A stretch of 64,000 bases of DNA from an uncultured Eubacteriales bacterium (lineage in GTDB: Bacteria > Bacillota > Clostridia > Monoglobales > Monoglobaceae): contig URAN01000001.1 in NCBI GenBank assembly GCA_900545865.1, positions 115,703 to 179,702 on the forward strand, given 5' to 3'. The position numbers were made by a program, and so were the translations under genes. Below, one piece after another: positions 51,279 through 61,482 of the stretch. Under the pieces are notes generated by a model that was given only the letters and a program-made list of their open reading frames with translations, had not been told where the DNA came from and searched no databases. Each line of letters starts with the position of its first letter. The stretch's first letter is position 1.

Positions 51279-52778
51279 TTATTCACAGGGCATTGTAAAA
51301 ATAAACGTACTTCCGCTGTTGGGCTTGCTCTCTGCCCAAACCTTTCCGTTGTGGCATTGCGCAATCTGTTTTACCATGGCAAGCCCGAGACCCATACTGC
51401 CGTCGCTGTTGCTGCGCGCCGGGTCAACCTGATAGAATCTGTCCCATATTTTTTTGAGGTCATCTTCGGCAATGCCGATTCCCTCATCTTTTACGGAAAA
51501 TCTTATGCTGTTGTCCGCGCGCGTGAGCGATACGGTTATATTTTTACCCGAACCGCTGTACTTATATGCGTTTGATATAAGATTTATAAACAGCCGTGCA
51601 ATCAAAAATCGGTCCGCATTAACGGTGATTGACGGTGAGATGTTTCGTATAAGCTTGATTTCATCGCCGTGTATTTCGGCTTGTTCGTCACATACGAAAT
51701 TGATAAGTTCCGACAGGTCAATATCCTCAAAGTTCAGTTTTTGAGTTTTTTTGTCCATCCGCGAAATGGAAAGCAGCTCGGATATAAGCTTTGACATTTT
51801 TTCCGCCTGACGTTTTATCGAATTTGCGCTTTCGCGATAATCATCGGCGGTGTCGGCGCATTGTTCCATAAATTCGCATTCCGAAAGTATCACGGCAACG
51901 GGTGTTCTAAGCTCGTGAGATGCGTCGGATGTAAATTGTTTTTCGCTTTCAAAGCTCTGTTCAATCTTGTCGAGCATCGCGTCAAACGTGTTTGCGAGCC
52001 GACAGATTTCGTCCTTTCCGATGCCGATATTTATTCTTTGCGAAAGGTCGTTGCTTTCGCTTATTTCACGTGCGGTATGACTTATTTTGTTTACCGTGAC
52101 GAGAGCGCGCATAATTATAAAATATCCGCCCACAGCCGCAATTATAATAAGGATTATTGCAAGAATCGCATTCGTTTTAAGAACCGAACTTATCATATAT
52201 CCCTCTGCGTCAACGGACGATACGCCCCTGAGCCAAACATAACTTCCGTCAGACGTTTTTGTCTTGCGGTCAAATACGCAATATTCGACGCCGTCGGTTG
52301 TTATTGAGTGAAATTGGTTGTCGTCAAAGCTCGGTGCAGAGCTGTTTTCAAATGGCAGTTCGCCGTATAAAAGCTCTCCGTCCAAGTCAAAAACGGCGAG
52401 AGACATACTTTGGCGGTATCGCTCGGTAAAGCGTTGGTTTAACATTTTTTTAAAATATTCTTCCGCGATGTCGGAATCGGCGGGGCTTTCGCCCGAATTA
52501 TCCTGAGCCTGTTCCGATGGCGGCTGTGTGTTTTGAGGTTGTTCGCCTTGCTGAGGATGTGCGTTTGGCGGCTGTTGACCTTCGGATGGCTTTTGAATGT
52601 CGGGCATACTCATTCGGCGCGAAACATCGTTCACATCGGTTATGAGCCGCGAAACTATTTCGCGGCGCAGCATATCGCGGCCGACCGTTGACATTGCCGC
52701 AAGCGCAAGCGATGACAGTATTATCATCGTAAGCGTGTACCAAAGCGTAACTCTTAATTTTAATGATAATTTTTTCAT
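51279..52778 (-). CDS. Sensor histidine kinase
   Basis: 499 residues from the ATG at 52778 (AAAGG with 9-nt spacing to this ATG). TM1 (about 10-30), extracytoplasmic sensor with a Pro/Gln/Glu-rich low-complexity stretch (about 60-105), TM2 (about 205-228), HAMP, then a HisKA domain with F-T-S-D-A-S-H-E-L-R-T-P-V (phospho-His) and a HATPase domain with N-L-I-S-N-A-Y-K-Y-S and D-E-G-I-G-I. It partners the response regulator 23 nt upstream on the same strand. Signal unknown. Confidence 0.92.
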   Translation of the reverse strand: MKKLSLKLRVTLWYTLTMIILSSLALAAMSTVGRDMLRREIVSRLITDVNDVSRRMSMPDIQKPSEGQQPPNAHPQQGEQPQNTQPPSEQAQDNSGESPADSDIAEEYFKKMLNQRFTERYRQSMSLAVFDLDGELLYGELPFENSSAPSFDDNQFHSITTDGVEYCVFDRKTKTSDGSYVWLRGVSSVDAEGYMISSVLKTNAILAIILIIIAAVGGYFIIMRALVTVNKISHTAREISESNDLSQRINIGIGKDEICRLANTFDAMLDKIEQSFESEKQFTSDASHELRTPVAVILSECEFMEQCADTADDYRESANSIKRQAEKMSKLISELLSISRMDKKTQKLNFEDIDLSELINFVCDEQAEIHGDEIKLIRNISPSITVNADRFLIARLFINLISNAYKYSGSGKNITVSLTRADNSIRFSVKDEGIGIAEDDLKKIWDRFYQVDPARSNSDGSMGLGLAMVKQIAQCHNGKVWAESKPNSGSTFIFTMPCE

Positions 52779-52801
52779 AAACATTCACCTTTGATTTGAT
52801 T

Positions 52802-53476
52802 TCAATCGTCAACCCTGAGAACATATCCGCATCCGCGCACGGTATGTATTAATTTCGGTTCGAATTCATCATCAATCTTTTTACGCAGATACCTTATATA
52901 AACATCGACAACGTTTGTGCCGCCCGAATAATCGAAATTCCAAACATGACTTTCTATTTTCTCTCGGCTGAGGACAATGCCCTTGTTGCGCAAGAGATAT
53001 TCGAGAATTTCAAACTCCTTTGCGGAAAGATTAATGTTCACATCGCCGCGGACGACCGTGTGTGAGTTTAAGTCCATTGTCAAATCCGCCGCCGAAAAGA
53101 CGTTTGTCGAATTGCCCGATGCCTTTCGCGTCATAACCCTTATCCTTGCCAAAAGTTCTTCGAAAGCAAAAGGTTTAATTAAATAATCGTCCGCCCCGGC
53201 GTCAAGTCCGTTCACGCGGTCGCCGATTCCGTCACGCGCGGTCAAAAGCAAGACGGGTGTGGTGTTATTTCTGCTGCGCATTTGTTTTAAAACCTCTATT
53301 CCGTTTATGCGCGGCATCATAATATCCATAATTATTGCGTCAAACTCGCCGACATCGATAAAATCAAGAGCTTCTTCGCCGTCAAAGCATCTGTCAACGC
53401 TGTAGCCCTCGCTTTCGAGCCGTTTTGAAATAACTCTGTTTAAATCTCTTTCGTCCTCTACAACCAAAATCCGCAT
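52802..53476 (-). CDS. OmpR/PhoB-family response regulator
   Basis: 224 residues from the ATG at 53476 (AGGAG with 6-nt spacing). Receiver domain with V-V-E-D-E-R-D, D-A-I-I-M-D-I-M-M-P (phospho-Asp is D of M-D-I) and L-L-T-A-R-D, K at I-K-P. C-terminal winged helix with V-V-D-V-Y-I-R-Y-L-R-K-K-I. Pairs with the kinase; targets unknown, though surface genes follow on the other strand. Confidence 0.93.
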   Translation of the reverse strand: MRILVVEDERDLNRVISKRLESEGYSVDRCFDGEEALDFIDVGEFDAIIMDIMMPRINGIEVLKQMRSRNNTTPVLLLTARDGIGDRVNGLDAGADDYLIKPFAFEELLARIRVMTRKASGNSTNVFSAADLTMDLNSHTVVRGDVNINLSAKEFEILEYLLRNKGIVLSREKIESHVWNFDYSGGTNVVDVYIRYLRKKIDDEFEPKLIHTVRGCGYVLRVDD

Positions 53477-53885
53477 AAGCATCTCCTGTCCGCCGCGGTA
53501 ACACGGCAAAATCATTATATACTATAGTAGTAATTATATCACATTATCGAAAAAATGCAAGAATTGATTTGTTAGGTTCGGCGTATTTAAAATCGGCGTT
53601 TATAAATCAAATCCTTGCGGTTTTGGGGTGAAAGCGGAATTTTATCAAAAAAGTTGCACAAAAAAATCGGTCGATTTTATGGGTATTACCGCGCGGCGGC
53701 GATAAAACCGAATTTTGCGGCCGTATAAAAATCTACCCCAAATATTGTGGGTGAGATATATCGAAACACATTATAAAGCGGTTTTTGCAAATGTTACAAT
53801 AAAATTACAAAAGAATTAAAGTTGTGTAAATATAATAAAAAAACGCCATAGTGCAAATAGAAATGCGAAAAAATGACGAAAACAC

Positions 53886-53914
53886 TTGATTTTTTCGGAA
53901 AAACGTGGTATAAT
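53886..53914 (+). promoter_or_regulatory. Sigma-A promoter of the SLH amidase gene
   Basis: TTGATT (53886-53891), 17 nt, TATAAT (53909-53914), 70 nt before the start codon. The rest of the 53477-53885 gap shows no gene. Confidence 0.75.
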
Positions 53915-53984
53915 CTAAAGCATAGATTTACAATCAGGTTACAAAACTATTTAAAAACATTTAAGAATTTCAGAGGTGGATTAA

Positions 53985-55415
53985 ATGCAAAGACGATTAA
54001 CGGCGGCATTGATATGCGTGCTGACCTTATTGGCGATGTCGGTCACGGCTTTCGGAATGGAATTTTCGGATGTGCCGGTTACTGCATCATATTATAAGGC
54101 GGTTGACAGACTCAGCAATGATGGTGTTATACAAGGCAGGGGCGACGGTATGTTCGCGCCCGGCGACAATACCACGAGAGCAGAGTTCTGTGCATTTATA
54201 GCGAGAGCAAATAATTACAACTCTTCGTATCATTCAACGGAAAAGCTTCCGTTTAATGATGTAACAAGCGGAAACTGGGCAGAGGGTTACATATCTTATT
54301 GTTATTCAAACGGTTATGTAAACGGAATGTCGGACGATACATTCGCACCGACAAGCAATATCACTTGTGAACAGGCGGTAAAGATGGTTGTGTGCGCATC
54401 GGGCGTGGGCGATGAATCTTTATCAAAGGTCGGCCCGAAATGGTATTCGGGATACCTTAATGTGGCAAGAAAGTATAACCTTCTCGACGGCGCCGAGCTT
54501 AATGAGGGCAAGCCTGCAAACCGTGCATTTGTTGCACAGATTGTATATAATTCGATGCTTGTAAAAGGTGAGGACAAAAATTCGGCAAGCCACGCGGTTG
54601 ATGTTGCCGGAAATAAAAACAGCGATACCAAGCTGGCACAGGCGGACACATCGGCATCTCAGACGGTTACATATGAACCCGAGGAAATCTGGGAACCGAC
54701 TCAAGAGGACAACGCGTGGAAGTATTATCAATATTACGGCGAGGATTATGAATCTTATATGCAAGAGGATGAGAATAAGAATAATTATTCCGTACCCGAT
54801 ACCCAAACCGAACCCGATGTTGAGTATGTTCCGAGAGGTTCATCCGACGGAATGTTAATAGTCGTTGACCCCGGTCATAACTATAACGGTGTTGATACCG
54901 GCGCGGTCGGCAACGGCTTGAGAGAACAGGATATTACGTTCTATATTGCCGAAAAGCTTAAGCCGATATTAGAGAGAAACGGTTTTAGTGTAATAATGAC
55001 AAGAAATTCTCTTAAAGAAAACGTATCGAACGAATCTGTAAGCGCAAGCCTTGCAAGACGTTCCGAAATTGCGAACCGTAACGGTGCGGACTTGTTTGTG
55101 TCAATTCACTGTAACGCAGGCGGCGGAACGGGTGTGGAAACGTATTATTGCACCGATTCGAGCGACGGCAAGGCGTTTGCGTCATTCATTCAAAAGAATG
55201 TGGTGGATATGATTGGTCTGCGCGACAGAGGCGTAAAGAATGCGCGCTATGCCGTTTTACGCAACACCGATATGACGGCGTTGCTGCTTGAAACGGGATT
55301 TATCGATACCGCGTCCGATGCGGCATATCTCGGAAGCGCTGAATATCAGCAAAAGTATGCCGAGGCGATTGCGAAGGGCATATGCGAGTATGTCGGCGTG
55401 GAATATAACGGATAA
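53985..55415 (+). CDS. SLH-domain N-acetylmuramoyl-L-alanine amidase
   Basis: 476 residues. Signal peptide (1-24), three SLH domains (about 26-80, 88-140 and 150-200), a Pro/Glu/Tyr-rich linker (about 200-285), and a C-terminal Amidase_3 domain with V-V-D-P-G-H-N-Y (first zinc His), G-L-R-E-Q-D (Glu ligand), S-I-H-C-N-A (second His) and L-L-E-T-G-F (catalytic Glu). Cuts peptidoglycan stem peptides from MurNAc; the SLH part holds it in the wall. Own promoter and terminator. Confidence 0.93.
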   Translation: MQRRLTAALICVLTLLAMSVTAFGMEFSDVPVTASYYKAVDRLSNDGVIQGRGDGMFAPGDNTTRAEFCAFIARANNYNSSYHSTEKLPFNDVTSGNWAEGYISYCYSNGYVNGMSDDTFAPTSNITCEQAVKMVVCASGVGDESLSKVGPKWYSGYLNVARKYNLLDGAELNEGKPANRAFVAQIVYNSMLVKGEDKNSASHAVDVAGNKNSDTKLAQADTSASQTVTYEPEEIWEPTQEDNAWKYYQYYGEDYESYMQEDENKNNYSVPDTQTEPDVEYVPRGSSDGMLIVVDPGHNYNGVDTGAVGNGLREQDITFYIAEKLKPILERNGFSVIMTRNSLKENVSNESVSASLARRSEIANRNGADLFVSIHCNAGGGTGVETYYCTDSSDGKAFASFIQKNVVDMIGLRDRGVKNARYAVLRNTDMTALLLETGFIDTASDAAYLGSAEYQQKYAEAIAKGICEYVGVEYNG

Positions 55416-55442
55416 AATTTGCATACCGCAATATTTTAAATC

Positions 55443-55474
55443 AATACCGACAGTGTAAAAGCTGTCGGTATTTT
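55443..55474 (+). terminator. Terminator of the amidase gene
   Basis: AATACCGACAG pairs with CTGTCGGTATT (8-nt loop), followed by TT. It lies 27 nt after the stop codon. Confidence 0.75.
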
Positions 55475-55512
55475 CGGCATAGAAAACATTGTATCAGGAG
55501 GACAAAATCAAT

Positions 55513-56760
55513 ATGGAAACCGATAAAACAATAACGGCGCCCGAGCTTCTCGCGCCGGCAGGCAATCTCGAAAAGCTGAAAATTGCCTTTGAGTACGGAG
55601 CGGACGCGGTTTATATAGGCGGTGAAGAGTTTTCGCTCAGAGTGGCGGCGGACAACTTTACAAACGATGAAATAAAACAGGGAATCGATTTTGCCAAAAA
55701 GCTCAATAAAAAAGTGTATCTGACGGCGAATGTTATTCCGCATAACAATGATATAGACGAATACGCAAAGTTTTTGACAGAGGTTCGCGACATAGGCTTG
55801 GACGCGGTTATTCTGTCGGATTTGGGTATGTTTGGGGTGACAAAAGAGATTGCGCCCGAACTTGATATACATATAAGCACCCAGGCAAATAACGTGAATT
55901 ACAAAAGTGCCGATATGTGGTATAATATGGGCGCAAAGAGAGTGATTCTGGCGCGTGAAATGTCGCTTGCCGAAATATCCCAAATAAGAGAGAGAACGAA
56001 CCCCGAACTCGAACTTGAGGCGTTTGTTCACGGGGCAATGTGCATTTCGTATTCGGGACGGTGTCTGCTCAGCAATTATATGGCGGGGCGTGACGGCAAC
56101 GGCGGCGCTTGTGCGCATCCGTGCAGGTGGAAGTATTATTTAATGGAAGAAAAGCGGCCGGGCGAATATATGCCCGTCTTTGAGAATGAACGCGGCACGT
56201 TCATATATAACTCAAAAGACCTTTGTATGATTGAGCATATAGACAAGCTTATCCAAAGCGGTCTGACAAGCTTTAAAATCGAGGGCAGGGTTAAATCCGA
56301 ATTTTATGTTGCAACGGTCGTGGCGGCATACCGCCGTGCGATTGACGCGTATATGCAAGACCCAGTGAATTGGAAACCCGACCCGAGTTTATACGCTGAA
56401 CTCAAAAAAGTCAGCCACCGTGATTATACGACCGGATTTTATTTCAACAAGCCGGGAGGCACGGAACAGCGGTACGGCGGAAGCTCATACATTCGCGAAT
56501 ATGATATGGTCGGTGTGGTTGAGGATTACGACTCGAATACGGGTATCGCAAAGCTCATTCAAAAGAACAGGTTCTTTAAAGGCGATGAGGTTGAGTTTTT
56601 ATGCACGGACGGAACGTTCTTTACTCAAGAGATTGAGTACCTGACGGACGAAAACGGCGAACCGACGGATGTTGCCAATCATCCGCAAAGCGTTGTATAT
56701 GTCAAGACGTCAAATCCCGTCACAAAAGATTCGTTTATGAGAAAAAAGCGTTCGGAATGA
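55513..56760 (+). CDS. U32 family peptidase / tRNA-hydroxylation protein
   Basis: 415 residues from the ATG at 55513 (AGGAGG 11 nt upstream). N-terminal TIM-barrel-like part begins with E-L-L-A-P-A-G-N-L-E-K-L and has Y-I-G-G-E-E-F-S-L-R; the U32 signature reads E-A-F-V-H-G-A-M-C-I-S-Y-S-G-R-C-L-L-S, followed by G-A-C-A-H-P-C-R. Several Cys could bind an Fe-S cluster. Members of this family act in tRNA U34 hydroxylation (TrhP) or RNA hydroxylation (RlhA); peptidase activity is doubtful for most. Not cotranscribed with the amidase, as a terminator separates them. Confidence 0.88.
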   Translation: METDKTITAPELLAPAGNLEKLKIAFEYGADAVYIGGEEFSLRVAADNFTNDEIKQGIDFAKKLNKKVYLTANVIPHNNDIDEYAKFLTEVRDIGLDAVILSDLGMFGVTKEIAPELDIHISTQANNVNYKSADMWYNMGAKRVILAREMSLAEISQIRERTNPELELEAFVHGAMCISYSGRCLLSNYMAGRDGNGGACAHPCRWKYYLMEEKRPGEYMPVFENERGTFIYNSKDLCMIEHIDKLIQSGLTSFKIEGRVKSEFYVATVVAAYRRAIDAYMQDPVNWKPDPSLYAELKKVSHRDYTTGFYFNKPGGTEQRYGGSSYIREYDMVGVVEDYDSNTGIAKLIQKNRFFKGDEVEFLCTDGTFFTQEIEYLTDENGEPTDVANHPQSVVYVKTSNPVTKDSFMRKKRSE

Positions 56761-56852
56761 CATTTTCGGCGCGAACAGGCGTAAATTGGTGTAAAAACGT
56801 GATATAAAGAGATTCGTTACATATTTGTAAAAGATTTACCTAATATTGTGTA

Positions 56853-56881
56853 TTGACTTTTTTCCATAAACATGATACAAT
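56853..56881 (+). promoter_or_regulatory. Sigma-A promoter of the large SLH protein gene
   Basis: TTGACT (56853-56858), 17 nt, TACAAT (56876-56881). The start of transcription would be about 65 nt before the ATG. Confidence 0.8.
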
Positions 56882-56952
56882 AACCCTAAAAGATGATAGT
56901 GGTTTTTTATAATCAATTACAGTAAAATTTAAGTTAAACGGAGGTTAGTTAA

Positions 56953-59865
56953 ATGAAAATCACAAAAAGAATTTTGTGTTTGGCATTATCTGTTATGATG
57001 GCACTCGGCTGTATGTCGATTGCTGCATTTGCGGATGATGCGGCAAGCACAACCAAGGACAACAGCGGGGCGATTAAGTTCTCTGACGTAGGCGATTCGG
57101 AAATATATACCGATGCAGTAAAGACGCTTAACCTTATGGGCGTAATCAACGGTTATCCCGATGGCACATTCAAGCCGAACGATAACGTTACCAGAGCGGA
57201 ATTTACGGCAATGCTTATGAGAACATTGAAACTCGGCTCTATCGGAAGCACCAGCGCGGCTGAACTTCCTTTCAGCGATGTGGACGATAATAACTCGGAT
57301 ATAAACTGGGCGATTCCGAACATCAATACCGCATATGCAAGAGGCGTAATCAACGGTTATGAGGACGGAACGTTCAGACCGAGCGCAAACGTTGCATATG
57401 AGGAAGCGGTTAAAATGATTGTTTGCACGCTCGGTTACGGAGCAAACGTTGACGTAAGCATAACACCGTGGTATGCCAACTTTATCCAGATAGGAAGCCA
57501 GCTCGGCATCACAAAAACCGCACAGAGAATCGGCGCGGCTGAAACACCGGCAAGCCGTGCGTGCATAGCACAGCTTTTATATGATTCGCTTGACGTTAAG
57601 CTTATCGAAAACGGTGACAAGACCGACAGAACCATCCTCAACAGCTATTTGGGCTATGTTAAAAACACAGGCGTTATTTCGTCAAATCAACAGACAAGCC
57701 TGACCGAGCCCGATGTAAACCTGCGCGATGACGAAATTCGCATCACCGCACGCGAAGAAAACGGCAGCGAACAAACATATACATATAAAACAGCGGATAC
57801 AAGCCTTAAAAACTATCTCGGCTATGAGGTTGATTTCTATTATAAGGACAACGGCGCGTCAATCCGTGAACTTGCAATGTGTATGATAAAGAGTACCGAG
57901 CCGCTTGTTATAAACTCAAAGAATATCGAGAGCAGCGGCACAACAGCGAATCAGATTAAATATTATCAGAATCTCGATGATGATAAAGAAAAGACAATAA
58001 ATCTCGAAAGCGATAATGTTGTAATATATAACGGTAAACTCAGCGGTTCAAACGCAAATAACAGCCGTTTCAGTACAGATCTTATTCCGGCTGTCGGCGA
58101 AATAAAGCTTATTGATTCTGACAACAACGGCAGATATGACGTTCTTGATATTACATCATATGATGTATATTATGTATCAAGTAAGGCAGCCGCAACATAC
58201 GAAGTGGTTGATAATATGCTCCACAGCGGTGAGAACAACAAGGTTAAGCTTGATATTGCGTCCGATGATAACCTCACCATTGTAAACAAGAACGGCTCAA
58301 CCGTGAACTTCAGCTCAATCGCAACGGGTAACGTAGTATGCGTTGCAGCAAGTAAGTCGGATAACGGCGGTACGGTTATAACTCGTGCGGTTGTATTGAC
58401 GGATAAAGTAACGGGTACTGTATCGGGTACAAGCGGAAATGATAAAATAACCATTTCCAACAAAGAATACCGGTTCTCGGATTTGGCACCATGGGTTAAG
58501 GACAGCAGCAAGGACGCACCGAAAATGCAGGATTCGGGTACATTCTATCTTGATATAAACGGCGACATCGTTGCTTTCTCAAAGAATGCAACTTCAGATA
58601 ATATGAAATACGGTTATATCGTTAGTGTAAATAACAGTGACGATCCGTTTGAATCCGATGTTGCCCTCAGAATCCGCAGCGCATCCGGCTCGGAAGAGCG
58701 CGTATGGACATATAAGAGCACGAGGGTAAACGGTGAGTCTGCAAATGACGGCTATGATGTACTCAACAAGCTCAAGACCGCGGCAGGTTATGCGGCGGAA
58801 ACCGATACAAATAACGTTCAACAGCTCGTTAAGTATTCAACAAAGACATCGGGCGGCAAAACTGTATTGGATAAGATTGTTACACTGACAAGCTCGGATG
58901 TTAAATCGTCTGGCGGCGAAGTGTCAAACGATAAACTTACCAGACTTGATACTGTTGATAATAAAACATTCAAGTACAACAGCTCGTCGGGTAAGCTGAC
59001 AAGCGAAGACGGAAAGACAATTATTACATTGACAAGCTCGGTTATCGTGTTCAATGTTCCCAAGAGCAGAAGTGATTATGATGACTTTTCAAAGACAAGT
59101 GTTTCAAGCACGTTCAAGAACAACGGAACATATAACATAGAGGTATATGATGTTTCAACGAGCAATGTTCCCAAAGTTGTTGTTGCACTCGGCCAGGACA
59201 GCACACAGGCTGTAAACTCGGCTTCGCCGGTTTACGTTCTGACAGAAAAGAGCCAGGGTACTAATGATGATGGCACAATGGATCTCTTTAAGGGATTTAA
59301 GTCATCGCCCGACAGTGCAAAGAGTACATTCAGCGATTGGATTTCGACATCAACATCATCATCGGTTATCGATGATATGACAGAGGGTGACATCTATCGC
59401 GCAGGTACCGATAAAGACGGATATTCAACAATTGAATCAAAGGATATTCTCTATAAGTATGAGGGCAACAATTCAAGCAGATTCGGTATAAAGCAAGAAA
59501 CAACTAACGGTGACAGCTCAAGCGATATGTATTCACATGAATTTGTTGCAATCTTAGGCAGCGTAACAGCCAAGGACGTTGATGAATCAACAAGCGCGGT
59601 AAATACAATTGCCGTAAGCCCGAAAGAGATGACGGAGAGAAATGAGAATTATGTTGTAACGGATGATTTGACATTCAGTGCATCGGATTTCAGCGGCGCA
59701 CAGGTTTTGGTTTACAACACCGATTCACAAAAGCTCAAGATTGAGTCCGAATCCGTTGACGCGGCTCTTGCACAGATAACATCCGTTCATGACGGAAACC
59801 CGACAAAGGTTTTGATTTATATGTCAGAGGGTAAGATAAAGATGCTCTGCATCCTTCCCGCATAA
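56953..59865 (+). CDS. Large SLH-domain surface (S-layer-like) protein
   Basis: 970 residues; GGAGG lies upstream of the ATG. Signal peptide (1-27, A-F-A cleavage), three N-terminal SLH domains (about 41-95, 105-162 and 170-215, with GVINGYPDGTFKPNDNVTRA and GVINGYEDGTFRPSANVA), then a long (about 750-residue) Ser/Asp/Thr/Asn-rich region with beta-strand character and no recognised domain. The size, SLH position and strong own promoter fit an S-layer or S-layer-associated protein; this is inference. Confidence 0.88.
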   Translation: MKITKRILCLALSVMMALGCMSIAAFADDAASTTKDNSGAIKFSDVGDSEIYTDAVKTLNLMGVINGYPDGTFKPNDNVTRAEFTAMLMRTLKLGSIGSTSAAELPFSDVDDNNSDINWAIPNINTAYARGVINGYEDGTFRPSANVAYEEAVKMIVCTLGYGANVDVSITPWYANFIQIGSQLGITKTAQRIGAAETPASRACIAQLLYDSLDVKLIENGDKTDRTILNSYLGYVKNTGVISSNQQTSLTEPDVNLRDDEIRITAREENGSEQTYTYKTADTSLKNYLGYEVDFYYKDNGASIRELAMCMIKSTEPLVINSKNIESSGTTANQIKYYQNLDDDKEKTINLESDNVVIYNGKLSGSNANNSRFSTDLIPAVGEIKLIDSDNNGRYDVLDITSYDVYYVSSKAAATYEVVDNMLHSGENNKVKLDIASDDNLTIVNKNGSTVNFSSIATGNVVCVAASKSDNGGTVITRAVVLTDKVTGTVSGTSGNDKITISNKEYRFSDLAPWVKDSSKDAPKMQDSGTFYLDINGDIVAFSKNATSDNMKYGYIVSVNNSDDPFESDVALRIRSASGSEERVWTYKSTRVNGESANDGYDVLNKLKTAAGYAAETDTNNVQQLVKYSTKTSGGKTVLDKIVTLTSSDVKSSGGEVSNDKLTRLDTVDNKTFKYNSSSGKLTSEDGKTIITLTSSVIVFNVPKSRSDYDDFSKTSVSSTFKNNGTYNIEVYDVSTSNVPKVVVALGQDSTQAVNSASPVYVLTEKSQGTNDDGTMDLFKGFKSSPDSAKSTFSDWISTSTSSSVIDDMTEGDIYRAGTDKDGYSTIESKDILYKYEGNNSSRFGIKQETTNGDSSSDMYSHEFVAILGSVTAKDVDESTSAVNTIAVSPKEMTERNENYVVTDDLTFSASDFSGAQVLVYNTDSQKLKIESESVDAALAQITSVHDGNPTKVLIYMSEGKIKMLCILPA

Positions 59866-59890
59866 CACAAAACCATAACTTTTAAAATTA

Positions 59891-59922
59891 AAAAAGACCC
59901 GGACGTTTGTTTGGGTCTTTTT
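59891..59922 (+). terminator. Terminator of the large SLH protein gene
   Basis: AAAAAGACCC pairs with GGGTCTTTTT around a 12-nt loop and is followed by T. Confidence 0.85.
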
Positions 59923-59959
59923 TCGGCAAAATAAGATAAAAGAAAGAGATTAACATACG

Positions 59960-61303
59960 ATGATTTTACAAAACAGAGAATTAAAAAATGCTTTGATAAA
60001 AATAGGCGTTCCCGTTGCGTTGCAGAATATGCTGACATCGCTTTTGAATATGATAGATACCGTGATGATAGGCTCGCTCGGTGACCGCGCCGTTGCGGCG
60101 GTGGGACTTGCCAACCAGTGGTTCTTTATTATGAACCTTGTCTTGTTCGGTATTGTCAGCGGTTCGTCAATATACGTTTCACAGTATTACGGAAAAGGTG
60201 ATTTTAAGACGATGCAAATACCGATTGCATATTCGCTCGTCCTGTGTACGGGCGTGTCGGTTGTATTTGCAGGGCTGTCGTTTTTTACCCCCGATTTTGT
60301 AATGGGGCTTTTTACAAACGACCCCGAAACCGTTGCGGTCGGCGCGGATTATCTTAGAGTTGCATCGCTCAGCTATCTTATGATAGCGTTCAGCCTTCCG
60401 CTTGCAACGGCAATGCGTGCGGTCGATGCCGCCGTTGTTCCGCTGATAGTCACGGGTTCGGCTCTGCTTATAAATACGGGTTTGAATTATACGCTGATTA
60501 ACGGGCATTTCGGCGCGCCGTCGCTGGGTGTCGTCGGTGCGGCAATCGCAACGAGTACGGCGCGAGTTGTCGAAACGCTTGCAATATATATTTTGGTTTT
60601 AGCGAAAAAGACAAAAATCAGGCTTAAACCGAAATACTTTAAGTTCAAGAGCGATTTTGCAAAAGTGTATCTAAAGACAATTGCGCCCGTTATCGGAAAC
60701 GAGAGTATGTGGGGTCTTGGAATAAGTATGTATAATATAATGTTCGGGCACACAAATAACGTTATTGTTGCGGCGAATCAGATTTCGAGAAATTTAGAGC
60801 AAATCACAATTGCACTGAGTATAGGCGTGGGCAGTGCCGCGGCAGTTGTAATAGGCAGAAAAATCGGCGAACAGAGAACGAAAGAGGCGTTTGCGTATGC
60901 CAAAAAGTTTGCTAAAGCTTCGGTTGTTATGGGCGCGGTTTTGGGTGTGATAATGCTTGCCGCTATGCCGCTTTATGTTGATATGTATTCCGTTTCAAAC
61001 GAGGCAAAAGAGTATTCGCGTATGATAATCATTGCGTTCGGTGTGTTTATGCCGATGAAGATGTATAATTATATGAACATTGTCGGCGTATTGCGCAGCG
61101 GCGGCGATACGGCGTTCTGTTTTTGGCTCGATACCTGTTCGGTCTGGCTTGTCGGAGTTGTTTCGGTATATCTGGCATTGTTTGTGTTCAAAGCTCCGTT
61201 TTGGATTGTGGCAATCTGCCTTGTGCTGGAAGAAGCCGTTAAAGCAGTGGTGGGGTTTGCGAGATTTCGTTCTCAAAAATGGCTCAACGATCTTGTAAAT
61301 TAA
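59960..61303 (+). CDS. MATE-family efflux transporter
   Basis: 447 residues with 12 helices. It begins I-G-V-P-V-A-L-Q-N-M-L-T-S-L-L-N-M-I-D-T-V-M-I-G-S-L-G and has the A-V-A-A-V-G-L-A-N-Q motif of the NorM/DinF-type multidrug-and-toxin family, which use Na+ or H+ to export drugs. Substrate unknown. It stands alone between a terminator and the bipA promoter. Confidence 0.92.
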   Translation: MILQNRELKNALIKIGVPVALQNMLTSLLNMIDTVMIGSLGDRAVAAVGLANQWFFIMNLVLFGIVSGSSIYVSQYYGKGDFKTMQIPIAYSLVLCTGVSVVFAGLSFFTPDFVMGLFTNDPETVAVGADYLRVASLSYLMIAFSLPLATAMRAVDAAVVPLIVTGSALLINTGLNYTLINGHFGAPSLGVVGAAIATSTARVVETLAIYILVLAKKTKIRLKPKYFKFKSDFAKVYLKTIAPVIGNESMWGLGISMYNIMFGHTNNVIVAANQISRNLEQITIALSIGVGSAAAVVIGRKIGEQRTKEAFAYAKKFAKASVVMGAVLGVIMLAAMPLYVDMYSVSNEAKEYSRMIIIAFGVFMPMKMYNYMNIVGVLRSGGDTAFCFWLDTCSVWLVGVVSVYLALFVFKAPFWIVAICLVLEEAVKAVVGFARFRSQKWLNDLVN

Positions 61304-61399
61304 CCGTATAATTTGACGCTTATTTGAGCAAAAATAAGGGGTAAAACAATTTATTTACATATTTTTTGCCGAAAATCGATGATTTTAGTTATATTGACG

Positions 61400-61428
61400 T
61401 TTACAGATGACGATTTTTGTGATATAAT
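61400..61428 (+). promoter_or_regulatory. Sigma-A promoter of bipA
   Basis: TTTACA (61400-61405), 17 nt, TATAAT (61423-61428), 54 nt before the start codon. Confidence 0.75.
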
Positions 61429-61482
61429 TTATCGGTTGAGAAAAATACAGGGTTAATAATTTATGAATGAGGTAATGATTGA

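Noticed and set aside
55441..56118. 225-codon ORF on the minus strand over the U32 gene
   Set aside because: Antisense to the U32 signature region and low-complexity in composition.
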